Shown: piece after piece, positions 45,430 to 55,907 of the stretch
Position numbering within the stretch: the first letter of the stretch is position 1
Layout: each line of letters starts with the position of its first letter
Assembly (NCBI GenBank): GCA_019054805.1
Contig: JAHQIY010000018.1
Span: forward strand, 558,001 to 622,000
Reading direction: 5' to 3'
Source: Brachionus manjavacas
Lineage: Eukaryota; Rotifera; Eurotatoria; Ploima; Brachionidae
DNA length: 64,000 bases
Translations under genes and position numbers: made by a program
The notes under the pieces: model-generated
The model's input: only the letters and a program-made list of their open reading frames with translations
What the model was told of the DNA's origin: nothing
Database searches by the model: none

Positions 45430-45676
45430 AACTTATTTTCATCTAGTATATGGTCTGAGGCTTAGTTTTCGGAGTCCTTTCTGCCGTACAAATGTGGTTA
45501 TCCCATTTACCGAAAAGACAGATTTGGAAAGTAAAGTAATTTCCAAATCAACTGTGGCGGCTTTAGATAGTGTTAAAATTGAACTTATTTTTGAAAAATA
45601 TTTTAAACATAATTTAAACAACAAAAAATTAACCTTAGTAATCAAATTAAAAGAATTATTTAATTATCAATTTTAA
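45430..45676 (+). other. Unassigned coding-like ORF
   Basis: The plus strand stays open for about 80 codons without a clear start. It includes FRSPFCRTNVVIPFTEKTDL and STVAALDSVKIELIFEKYF and ends at 45676. The alternating polar and hydrophobic pattern looks coding-like, but the minus strand is open over much of the same span. No family was recognised. Confidence 0.25.
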
Positions 45677-46077
45677 TTTATTAAAGTGGCTAAATTTCTA
45701 ATTAAAATAATTTAAAATTTTAAACATAAATTAATTTTGGAATTAAATACTTCTGGTCGTCCTACCTTACGTCGCTCTTGAGGTAAAAGCTAACAAATAA
45801 GTTTGAATTTTTTTTAATTAAAAAAAGCATTCTTAGAAACTACCTAATTTTGTTTTCGATTTGAAAATTTAAATAATTTAAACATTCAATTTTCTAATAA
45901 TTTTTTTTTCTAAATCAAAATTTTTTATTATTAAAATTAATTTTTTGTTCATATTTAGATAAGAAATTTTTTTTTATTCAAACATTTATTAAATCAAATT
46001 AGAACTTAAGATTTTAATTTTTAAATTTATTATTTAAATACTAAATCAAACACAATTTTCGATTTTCAACTCTAGCT

Positions 46078-46200
46078 TTAGAAAAGTTTAGCAGATATGG
46101 CTGCTACAGTACCACACTGACACAAAGCAGTCATGGGCTTAGACATTCTACTCATGAGAATGTCGAAACAATAACTGCTAACTTTATTAGAAAGGTAAAT
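46078..46200 (-). other. Short GC-rich coding-like frame, unassigned
   Basis: The minus-strand frame VSSYCFDILMSRMSKPMTAL continues CQCGTVAAISAKLF and stops at 46078. It is GC-richer than the flanks. It includes the near-palindrome GACATTCTACTCATGAGAATGTC. It may be an exon or a piece of a repeat; nothing joins to it convincingly. Confidence 0.25.
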
Positions 46201-47922
46201 GGTCAAATTAATTCAATTAAATAAAATTAATCCTGAATAAAATTTTATTTTTAAATATTTACTTTTTTACCATTTTTAATTAATTTTATGTTATATTGCA
46301 TATCAAAATAAAATAGAATAAAGTTTGCTGTAATTTTACAAAATTAACCAAAAATCTACTTTTTAAGGCTTTTTATTAATTAACGCAAATTTTGGTACAA
46401 TAATATAATTTTTTGAAATTTTAATTTGATACATTTGGATTATAAATTATAAAAAAAAAGTGATTTTGCATAACTTTTTGAAATTTTTCAAAAATAAAGG
46501 GGCGAAATATTGCAACTTGAAGTTCATGATCATGATCACATGATCAAAAATTAATTGATTAAAATCATAATAAAAATGATGAAAAAAGCTCATTTAAAAT
46601 ACTTTTTAATTAAACAAAAACTTTTATTTTTTTGATTAAATAAAAAAAATCTTTCTTTCGTTCCAAATGATCTTTAGTTGTTTTTTATAAAATCTTTATT
46701 TGAAAATTTTAAGACCAATTTAAAATCCACATCAGAGCATCCTAACTATGGCTTTAAATCATTTTAATATTAAATAAAATATATCACAGCGAAAAAAAGT
46801 TAAATATTGCAAAATTTCAAAATATTGATTTAGATTTTATTTTACTTCAGATAAAAGTTAATATAGTTTTCTTCGTAATTAAAGATTAAACAAATCATGT
46901 CTAATAAAGTTTTAAAATTTAGTATTTAAAAAATTGATAAAAAAATAACTTTTTTTAAAATAAAAAACTAGAAATTTTGATCTAAAATTTACATTTGATC
47001 ATTAACTTCCAATTGTCCAAATTTTCAGCTTTTTCTTGAAAGGCTTCACTTATTACCAACTGAATGTATTAAAATAAATATTTTGTACTTTTTTTAGAGA
47101 ATTTTCCTCTTTTTAATACATAAAAATCAGTTGAATTTATAAAATCAAATATAACACTTGTTTATATATTGAATTTCCGATTTTTGTGATCATTTTTTTA
47201 ATTCAATAATCAGAATTAAAAAATTTCCGTGATGAATGAAACAATTTTTATCTTTTAATTTTATCTTTCATCATCCAAGTGGTGTTTTTTGAAATAAATA
47301 ATCATTGATTCATTCTTTATTGAAGAACATGATTTTTGCTAGTAAATGTCAGCTATTACTTAGAACGCTGATCCGGATTTTTCTAAAATACGGATCGGAA
47401 TTTTAAAAAAGACATTAAAATATTTACAAAATAAAATCTTATTGTATCAAATAAATCTAACTTTTATCATAACAATTTCGGACAAAAAAATTAAATTTTT
47501 TAAAATTATTTCTTTTAGAACTTGACAATTTTTTCTATGATTTAAAATCAATTTCAATTGTCAATACATTAAATGCTTTAAGCTACAAGTATTTTCCATT
47601 TTATAAATATTTAGCTAAACTTCAATTTTTTAACTTTTTACTTGTTAGCTTTTATTTCAAAATTTTACTTTAAACTCAAAAGCATCTGCAGATAAGTTTG
47701 AGAGACAACATTGAGAATGCTAAGTCTTAATTTTGAAAAAATCCCGATCGGGGTTTTAGGGACAACCTTCCATAATCTAAATTTAAATTAAATCTAAACT
47801 TTTTTTAAAAAATTATTAGTTCAATAGAGACAAAATTTATTGCATGACTTTAAAATTAATTTAAATTATTAAATAACACAAGAAATAAAATTTAAAAATT
47901 AAAAAAATTTTTTTCATTTAAA
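46201..47922. other. AT-rich intergenic DNA upstream of RPB3
   Basis: No gene was recognised. The sequence immediately before 47923 (TTTCATTTAAAATG) gives an A-rich start context for RPB3. Confidence 0.4.
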
Positions 47923-48922
47923 ATGCCGTATTGTAATCAACCAACAGTCAGTGTGAACAAATTGACCGAAGAAAATATCGAATTCACGATTGAGGATACG
48001 GATTTGAGCGTAGCCAACGCTTTAAGACGAGTATGCATCGCCGAAGTGCCCATAATGGCGATTGACTGGGTGCAAATAGATTCCAACACCACGGTTCTTT
48101 TCGATGAATTTCTTGCCCATAGAATTGGTCTAATTCCTCTATGGAGTGAAGAAGTAGTTGATAAAATGCAATTTTCAAGAGTATTTTTTATTAAATTAAT
48201 AATTTAAAGTAATAAATTGTTAATTTTTAAATAACAAGGACTGCACTTGTGATGAATTTTGTACCAATTGTGCAGTGGAATTCAATCTGGACGTGCGGTG
48301 TGAAACTGACCAGAACACGTCGGTGACAACTGCTGATCTAAAGTCCAGCGATATGCGCTGTGTACCAGTCACTTCTCGAAAAAGGGAAGACGAAGCTTAC
48401 CAAGAAGAAACAAATGGTAAAAGTCAAAAATAAAAGCAAAATTTTTTTTTAAATTTTTTAAATTTCTCAAGAAATTTTGGTTGTTAAGCTTAGAAAGGGC
48501 CAGCATCTGCGATTAAGAGCTTTTGCTCGCAAAGGCTTTGCCAAAGAGCACGCTAAATGGAATCCAACTTGTGGTGTCGCTTTTGAGTACGACCCGGACA
48601 ATGCTCTAAGACACACTACTTATCCAATTGCAAAAGAATGGCCCAGAAGCGAATATTCCGAACTTCCTCTTGATTCCCCGCTAGGTATTATGGTTATTTT
48701 ATTTCTAATAATTAGTTTTAAATTTTGCTCAATTTTTTGTCAGCCGAGGCTCCGTTTGATATTCACGGAAAAGCAAAGAAATTTTACTACAATTTAGAAT
48801 CGTGTGGTGCTTTGAGACCGGATACAATTGTACTCTCGGCCATTAATTCATTAAGGAAAAAATTGGCTGATTTACAAACTCAACTTGCTAATGAAATTGA
48901 GAGAGACGCACTAAATATTTGA
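47923..48922 (+). CDS. POLR2C: RNA polymerase II subunit RPB3
   Basis: Four exons: 47923-48180, 48239-48416, 48472-48684 and 48744-48922. Phases close to exactly 275 aa, the human length. RPB3 pairs with RPB11 to form the alpha-like platform on which polymerase II assembles in the nucleus. Visible are the alpha-like dimerisation motif [20 protein letters not shown] and [14 protein letters not shown]. The zinc-binding loop [11 protein letters not shown] is present with Cys88, Cys90, Cys94 and Cys97. Then come [35 protein letters not shown] and [11 protein letters not shown]. The C-terminal helix is [16 protein letters not shown]. The three introns are 55-60 nt. The start is the first in-frame ATG and gives MPYCNQP, like the animal orthologues. 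Confidence 0.98.
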
Positions 48923-49058
48923 TAATATATTATAAAAAAAATTTCTGAATTTTTTTCAAACATTTAATAAAAATGTAAATAATTTTGTGTTTTTATTTTT
49001 TTAGGCGATGCCACTTGACTCGTGTCAATTCATCTTTTTGTTCAAAAATGACTAATAC

Positions 49059-49302
49059 AGAGTTTTTTAAAAGTCACAAGTCTCAAGTCAAGTCCAAGTC
49101 CGGACTTAAAATTTTTTTTTAATTTTTTTGTAAGAGTCCAAGTCTCTTATGCTAAAATTTCGAGAAAATTCTGAAATATGGCAAATCGATATGCTTCAGA
49201 CAACCCAAGAGTTAGAAATTTTTTGATATAAAGCCTGATTTAGTAAATTAAAAAAAAAAATTTTAAATCCGGACTTGGACTTTGAGACTTTTAAACAACT
49301 CT
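49059..49302. repeat. Fold-back MITE
   Basis: The ends AGAGTTTTTTAAAAGTC (49059) and, inverted, AGAGTTGTTTAAAAGTC (49302) lead into matching AAGTCCAAGTCCGGA.TTAAA stretches. Arms are about 55 nt with small gaps. No ORF is present. Confidence 0.65.
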
Positions 49303-49609
49303 TAAAAATATAAAATAAAAATTATAAATTTAATCAAAAAAAAAAATTAAAACATATGAAATCTATCAAGTTTTAATTTAAACAAAATAAAAAATTAATC
49401 ATATTTAATTTTTTTTTCATTTTTTATTTAAGAGATTCAAAAGACAAAACGCAATTTGAAGTTAATGGTCAAATTAAGTTTTGGTTAGAAAATTAATTGT
49501 TATTTCTTGAAAGAATTAATCCAGAGATACATTTTTTGATTTAACTAACTTAGTAAGTAAGAGTCTGCAAAAGAGTATTAGAAATTTTTTATAAAACTTT
49601 TTAGAAAGT

Positions 49610-49785
49610 AAAAAACTCATTATTGACAAACAGTCTGGCTTTAGAAATAACACTGCTGATTATCTTTTATTTATGACTCAAAAGAACTAAATAAGCATAA
49701 TGGCAGCAAAGTATGTGGTATTTTTTTTTTTAATTTTAAAAGCCTTTGATCAATCCTGGCATGAATATTTAGAGAGGATGTCGGA
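49610..49785 (+). pseudogene. LINE reverse transcriptase fragment
   Basis: The translation KLIIDKQSGFRNNTADYLLF MTQK, then VVFFFLILKAFDQSWHEYL after a frame interruption, matches the 'QSGFR...T.DNL' and 'DI.KAFD.VWH' blocks of a non-LTR RT. It is a different subfamily from the elements at 8 and 30 kb. It is heavily truncated. A further open stretch (EDVGSAVEEVNEAINKLN, about 49775-49850) follows but is unassigned. Confidence 0.7.
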
Positions 49786-49859
49786 TCAGCTGTTGAAGAG
49801 GTTAATGAAGCCATTAACAAACTCAATATAAAAAATGTGCGTGGTGTCAAGCAACAAAT

Positions 49860-50308
49860 CTCAAAGATGCACTAGTAGTAGATTTTATTTTTTATTTGAA
49901 ATTAAGTTTTTAAAATAAATTTTACATATTGGTGACATAATTTTATTACAGGCATTTATTACATAAAAGATGGCCAAGTAAACTTTTGATAAAAATTTTG
50001 GTGATGGACACCCTGTGTTTTTTTTGTCACAAAATTGATAGGAATAGGTTTTGGAAACAACACTTTGGATGAGATGATGGAACACAAATGGCACTTGGTT
50101 TCTACGACCAAAAAGTAATAATATTACAGTTGACAATCGAAAAAAATCCAGTCAAATAAAATGCTTTGTTAAAAGAAAAAAATTCCTTAGTAAATATTCA
50201 AGTTTTGAGTGAAACTCAAGCTAAAATGACTGAAGTGTTGGAAAACGCGAATGAGGAAATTGTGGGAAATTGTTTCTGCTAAAGGTATAGAAAAAAAATG
50301 TTAGTGTT
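49860..50308. other. Intergenic, possible repeat remnants
   Basis: A minus-strand frame (49885-50136) and a plus-strand helix-like frame near 50175-50280 (SETQAKMTEVLENANEEIV) are present. Neither can be assigned. Proximity to LINE debris suggests a transposon origin. Confidence 0.3.
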
Positions 50309-50349
50309 TTATTTGTTCATCTATACCGAGCTAATGCTCCCTCAAAATA
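50309..50349 (-). repeat. LINE 3'-tail-like dispersed repeat, copy 3
   Basis: On the minus strand TTTTGAGGGAGCATTAGCTC GGTATAGATGAACAAATAAAA. This is the best preserved copy of the family also seen at 7756 and 41305. Confidence 0.5.
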
Positions 50350-50809
50350 TAAAATTTTTTTTTAAAATAAAGTTAAATAAGATAAAAAAAAGTCCTTCAG
50401 AGAAAAATAAAAGAAATAAAAATAAACTAGAGAAAAAACATGTTTAAACATTTTATTTTTCAGGAAAAAGGAAGAAATTACTAGGGAGCAAGAAAAAAAA
50501 TGAATAAATTTATAAAAAAAATTAAATTAAAATAAAAAATAAAATTAAAGTTAATAAAATGAGATAAAAAAGGAATAATATTGTTAGGTGTGATCTAAAA
50601 ATCACGAATATGCCAGTTCACAAAAATCTCAGCTGACCTATGAAGATAGCGCTTAATTTTTGAATTTTTTTTACATTTTTTTAAGTAAAAATTCCACAGA
50701 ATTAATAACAATCGCCAGAAAAAAATAATGTAATAATAAAATTAATATTGTGTCAATTTTTTTATCTAAAATTAACATAATAAGTAAAAATACCAAAAAA
50801 AAATTAATT

Positions 50810-51240
50810 TTTACCATTTAATCAATAAAAAAACTTTTTTAGTAAAAGAAAACCTAAAAAAAAATCTACGAAAAAACTTTAATTTTTTTTTTAGTACAAC
50901 CATTTGTTCGGGAAAATTTCCGTCTATCTCACCGTTTTGCACTTTCGATTCCATTTCCTTAAGAATTATCAAAAAATTCAGGTAGTTTAAATTCAATATT
51001 CTTGACTCTTATCCTTTTGTTAGACTTTTGCAAGACTTTTTGTTATGGAAATGATTCCGCATCATTAAAAGTTCGTCTTCAGGATTGAGTAATACGCTTC
51101 CACTTGATTTGGTCTAATCGACGAATTGCACAAAAAAGTTCACTTTTATCAATAAAAACTTCAAGACATTTACTATTTGGATGAGTGCTTAATTTGTTGT
51201 CAATTAAAAAATATTGAGCTTTTAAGATTTAAAAATAAAA
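50810..51240 (-). other. Coding-like stretches, unassigned (possible pseudogene)
   Basis: Minus-strand frames in pieces: SKCLEVFIDKSELFCAIRRL then DQIKWKRITQ (about 51180-51090); LLNPEDELLMMRNHFHNKKS (about 51090-51030); MESKVQNGEIDGNFPEQMVV (about 50960-50890). The pieces are in different frames with stops between them. They lie downstream of the Rabin8 stop and are not part of that gene. Family unknown. Confidence 0.25.
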
Positions 51241-51816
51241 TAAAAATAAAATTTATTCAGTAAACACAGCGTGGGTGCTGTAAAAAAAAAATCTAAGTGG
51301 CAATTTATTTGATAAAAATTGTAATTTAATAGATTTTTTATGTTTTAATTGATTTAATTATTTAATTTATAAATGTTCGGAAAAAAAATAAAGAGATAAA
51401 AATTTTTGTTGATACTTTATATAAGTTTGTGGTAATTTTTACTGACAGCCTTAAAAAATTTTAAATATTTTTTCACTTTGACGAATAGTTAATTTATATA
51501 ATTTGAAAAGAATTTAGTTCCAACAATTTCAAAAAAAAATTTTTTTAGTTTATTTATTAATGAAAAGATGGAAAAATAATAAATACTAAGCACAAATTAC
51601 ATAATTGAAAAAAATTGAAGTCAAAAAATATACAAGTAAAATGTTTGCTTTGGTAAATAAGAAATCATGTTTTTTCAAAATTTTAGTTGATTCTCAAACA
51701 GGCCTAATTGCGCACATAAAAAAGACCTTTTAATACGGAAAAAAAAATATAAAATTTGATCGTCTCAATTTACAAAGAAGAACAACCGGATTTGATTGCA
51801 CCATCTCTCCAGAGAA

Positions 51817-53322
51817 TTACAAGCCGAGTCGGCTCAGCGTTATCTTTCTCCGCAAATCAATGATATTCCAATAAATTTCATGAACTTTGATAAATTTAAA
51901 AAAAAAAATTTTTTCTCTTAATTCAAAACTTACGGTCACTCTTGACCAGACCATCTTTTATGTATCTCAAGTAGGTAAAAAAGTCGCACACTGAAATCAC
52001 TCGATTTCGCGACAACTTCGATATATAAATCCATTCACTGCTCTCACAAAGCTTAATTTTGTACTGACAATAACTTTGGATATTAGATAAACCACAAATT
52101 CTTTAAAAAAAATAGACAATTTTTTCTCAACAAAAATGCTCCCTCTTACTGAAGAGAAGCGTCGGACTGAAGTTGTGAAGGACTCAGCTCCTCGATGCAC
52201 ACACAATTCCCTTCAATAGCTCTCAACAGCTCTTCCGAAATCTGAGCCAAATTTTTAATAATAAATTTTTTCAATTTTTTTTTTTTTTTTTAAATTTACT
52301 TGTCTATTACTAAAATTCAAACATGGTAAAATATCTTCTTGATACACTCTGTCCAAAAAAGCACTAGATCTGTCCAAATTTGGCTGGCACTTCCATTCAC
52401 TCACTTCCCTAAAATAAATCGGATCAAACTTTTAACAAAAAAAAAATAAAAATTAAAATTTTATTTTGCTAAATTTCAACAACAAAAAAATTACTTCGGC
52501 AATGTCGTTTGGAAAAGGGACACAATTTTTGTTTTCTCTTTCAGCGGGGTTCTTGACCACAGGCTGAAATAACTTGTCAAGCAGTGACTTGGACTGTGTC
52601 TGAATATCATTGTGGCTGGGAGCCCGCTTGTGCGATTTAGTGAAAATCGAACTTTTTTCTTTGCTCAAAGGCTGCAAACTAGTGGCCGAGTGGTTGAGTA
52701 TTTTTGGCACTTGACTAGGTGAAAGTGAAGCAGGAGTGGAACTAGCGGGTTCAGCGGCGAGCAAATTGAGTTGATTCTGGTTCCAAGAGGACTGTCTACT
52801 GTGGCTCTTGCTGCCTAGTTGAGGATGCAGGTGCTTATTAGGCGTGCTGGGAGTCGAGGTAAGCACAAGCTCCTTTAGCGCCTTGACTTCGGCCTGTAGC
52901 ACATCAATCTTTCCATTGGCCTCTTTGAGCAGCTTGTCGGACAGTGCCGTCTCGGCCCGTGCCGTGTTCACCATGGTGTAGGCCTGCTCGAACAGCGAGG
53001 CGCTCAATTCTTGAATTTCACTCTCCAGTTTGTTGCGCACATCGTTCAGACTGGCTATGGTGTCATCTTTTTCCTTCAGTTGCCTCTTCAGCACATACAC
53101 GTCTTCAATTAGCTGCTTGTTGTACTCGGCGACGGTGCTGACCTCGTCGCCCAAATAGATGGTCTGCGAGCGGGTCCGGCGCCGCACCGGCGTCATCGGC
53201 AAATTCAAATAGTCCTCTATTTCTCCCAAGCGAGAGCTTTTCATCATAGATCGGTTCAGAGAGTTGGAATTGGAATTTGTTGTGCTCGAGTATGACGAGC
53301 TCACTGATATCGAGTCATTCAT
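51817..53322 (-). CDS. RAB3IP: Rabin8/RAB3IP, Sec2-type Rab8 exchange factor
   Basis: Guanine-nucleotide exchange factor that activates Rab8 in exocytosis and cilium building. Five exons: 53322-52495, 52428-52300, 52241-52150, 52100-51934 and 51884-51817. Phases close to 427 aa (human about 460-476). After a serine-rich N-terminus the Sec2 coiled coil spans about residues 65-155, containing ASLNDVRNKLESEIQELSAS, LFEQAYTMVNTARAE and the signature EANGKIDVLQAEVKALKELV. A low-complexity Ser/Pro linker follows. The conserved C-terminal half includes FDPIYFREVSEWK, RVYQEDILPCLNF, RVISVCDFFTYLRYIKDGLV and the final RKITLSRLGL. The first exon is large and GC-rich. The start is the first ATG. Nothing is damaged. 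Confidence 0.96.
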
Positions 53323-53671
53323 TAGTTAAACAAATAGAAAATAAAAATATAAAAAAGACTACAAACACTCTAAATAATTTAAATTAGTTGAGGAAGTTGT
53401 GAGAACAAAAATGATAAAAATAAGTTGATCTGCGCAGGAATAAATTAGCGTCGCAATTGAGGCCTAAAATTGCCAAGCAATGACTAGACTTGGATTTGGA
53501 AGAATGAGTCACAAAAAGGTAAACTACATGAAGATATTACTCTTCAGCTAATATGTAAAGTATTGAAATTTTATACTTGTTGAATAAATATTCTAAAAGA
53601 TAAACTGTTTTTATTATTGCATAATTTAAATAAATAAAATTTAAACCATGTTTGTTTGTCTATTCGCCATA

Positions 53672-55907
53672 TCAGCTTCCGAAAAAGCTAAACACAAAAA
53701 AAAGTTAGATCGCTGTTGATCGGCACCCCATCCGCATACTCACCTAAACATCAAAAAAATGATGAAAAAGTTCCACAAAGCGATGAATATTCGAAAGTAC
53801 TGAATGTTCTCTATAAATTCCTTGATCTTGTCAGCTTGATCGAAAATTAATCAAAAAAATTAAATTTTCGTTCAAAATGGCTACTAATTTTGCGATTGTT
53901 GCTAAAATTCGGACCTTTGCCATTTTTGCTGTGGACAGAAAAAAAAAGGGCTTTTTAAATTTTAAAACAAAAAAAAAATTTTTTTTTACATATTAACCCA
54001 CTTGGGAAACCATATTAAAATAAATTTTAGGATCTAATAAAATTTTAAAAAATTTCTAAAAATTGAAAATTCTCTTGGTGAACTTCCAAATTCAAAATTT
54101 TTACTTTATGCTCAAAATTTCACTATGCCTTAATTTGTGACATTTATCCAAAAATGGGACAAAAATATTTGTAAAAATGATTTCAAATGGCGACACTGTC
54201 TTCGGATGAGTGAGAGGCAAAAAAAATTCTACTTTAAAATTTTCTTAGCTTAAACATTTATCATCTTTTTTTGTAAATTACCTGGTCCTAGTCGATAAGC
54301 AGCAAGACTGTCCCCAAAAAATGACACCAATTATAACATAAAACCAAGAATTGAATAATTCAATTTAATTTGTTTTTCTGTGTTTAAAAATTGGAAATTT
54401 TCAAGAAAACTTAAAAGTATTTTCAAGCCTATTAAAATATTAAATTAATTATTAATTTTTTTTATTTATTTATTCTTATTTTCTATTGTAAATATTTTTA
54501 ATCTTAATTTTTTTTTACATTTAATGCCTATGAGGCACTCTTTTGAATAATTAAATTAATTAATATCATACTAAATTATGCAGATTAAAATAGTAAAAAA
54601 ATTGTAAAAAAAATATTCCAATCACCGGTAACAGGAAAAGCTAAAATAATTTTTTTTTATTTATTTTTTTTTATTATAACATCTTGCAAAAATTGACTAA
54701 AGACGAAGACGTAAGCCATTCGGACTATACCTCCGAATTGTATCTTATTTATTTTCTTGTTTAAAATCAAAAATATATTTTAAAAAATTTCTAAATAAAA
54801 AAAATTAAATTGCTAAAAAGTTAGCCCATAGACAGTCGTTAAAAAATCAATCTTCTAAAATTAAACTCTCCTCAAATTGACTTTTTTTTTTCTTTCAAAT
54901 AATTAATTAATTTCAAGGCTATTTTTTGAAATAAATAAATAAGATCATTTTAAATAATTTTAGTCATTTTGACCAAGTTAACTTCTTTCTTATTTAAAGC
55001 AAAGAAAGCGCTCGCAAATAATAAGATATCTAAAAATATTTTGAATCTTCTTTTTTTGTATTTTTGACCAGAAGGTCATTATCATTTCAATATTGAAAAA
55101 TTTATATTATTTATTCTACATTCTTGAACAAATGAAGAGCTAATTAAAGTAGTATGTGAGAAGCAAAAAATGGTACCAAATTAAACATGAGTAAATGACA
55201 CCGCAATAATTATGAAATAAAATGATGATCCATGTTGCGTTTCTTTTGTTATTTTTATCTCTTTTTTTACTAATTTGATTATTTTAATTTCTAAATTTAA
55301 AAGAATTCACAGAGATTAAAATATTCCCATTACGTGTGCCATATATATTTATTTTACAATTATCATTAATTTACAATATTGTTTTTTAGGAGCATCTAAA
55401 ATTTACCTTTAAAATTGTGTCAATGTTTTAGTAAATAAATAAAAAAATTCCAACAAAATTACACTGATTCTAGTGATGACCATTTAATTATAAATAAAAA
55501 GATTTTTTTTTCATGAAAAAAATAATCTAAGTCAACTTAATTTTTATGCAATTTTGTAAAATTTTTTTCTGACATCTCTAGGATTTAAAATAACAGGAAA
55601 ATATTAATAGATAAAAATTTTCCTTGAAAAAATTGATCAAAATCAAACTGGTAGCCTTTTTGATTCTACTAAAAATGATTAAGCATACCAACTGAGGGTG
55701 TCTCGGTGCCATCATTCATAAAGCTTACTTCATTGCTCTTGGAACTTGACAAAATTTAAAAAAATTTAGACTAAGCCATCAAAAGACTTACAATTTTATG
55801 TTAAGAACAGCAGCTGCATTTATCAATAAAGTTCTGAAAGTAATAAAATAAGAAAAATAAAGATTTATTTATGGAAATTACCCGGATATAATGAGTTCAG
55901 AGAACAT
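53672..55907 (-). CDS. SMIM7: SMIM7 small integral membrane protein
   Basis: Five small exons: 55907-55882, 55833-55792, 55744-55689, 53834-53744 and 53687-53672. All junctions are GT..AG and phases close to 76 aa (human SMIM7 75). It reads MFSELIISGTLLINAAAVLN, then a variable polar segment (SKSNEVSFMNDGTETPSV). The conserved helix QYFRIFIALWNFFIIFLMF and terminal FFGS follow, matching human ..LRYFRIFIALWNIFMMF..FGS. The 5' exon codes for only 26 nt and the last for 16 nt including the stop. Intron 3 is about 1.85 kb. The protein is a short secretory-pathway membrane protein of unknown function. Ortholog assignment rests on the near-identical C-terminal half and the equal length. Confidence 0.92.
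53835..55688. other. Long SMIM7 intron, nothing else recognised
   Basis: AT-rich. A short acceptor/donor-bounded stretch at about 54299-54325 (minus) could be read as an exon, but its phase does not fit SMIM7. Confidence 0.4.

Noticed and set aside
50810..51240. Extra 3' exons of Rabin8
   Set aside because: The family's conserved end (..SRLGL) and stop occur at 51817, and the fragments further on are in different frames.
53660..53690. In-frame TGA in SMIM7 as a selenocysteine codon
   Set aside because: The protein ends FFGS at that TGA exactly where human SMIM7 ends; only three codons follow before another stop.
54275..54340. Possible extra SMIM7 exon (..SLAAYRLGP) with acceptor and donor-like ends
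   Set aside because: Its reading phase is incompatible with the preceding exon, and the direct join of 55689 to 53834 gives the correct family length and sequence.
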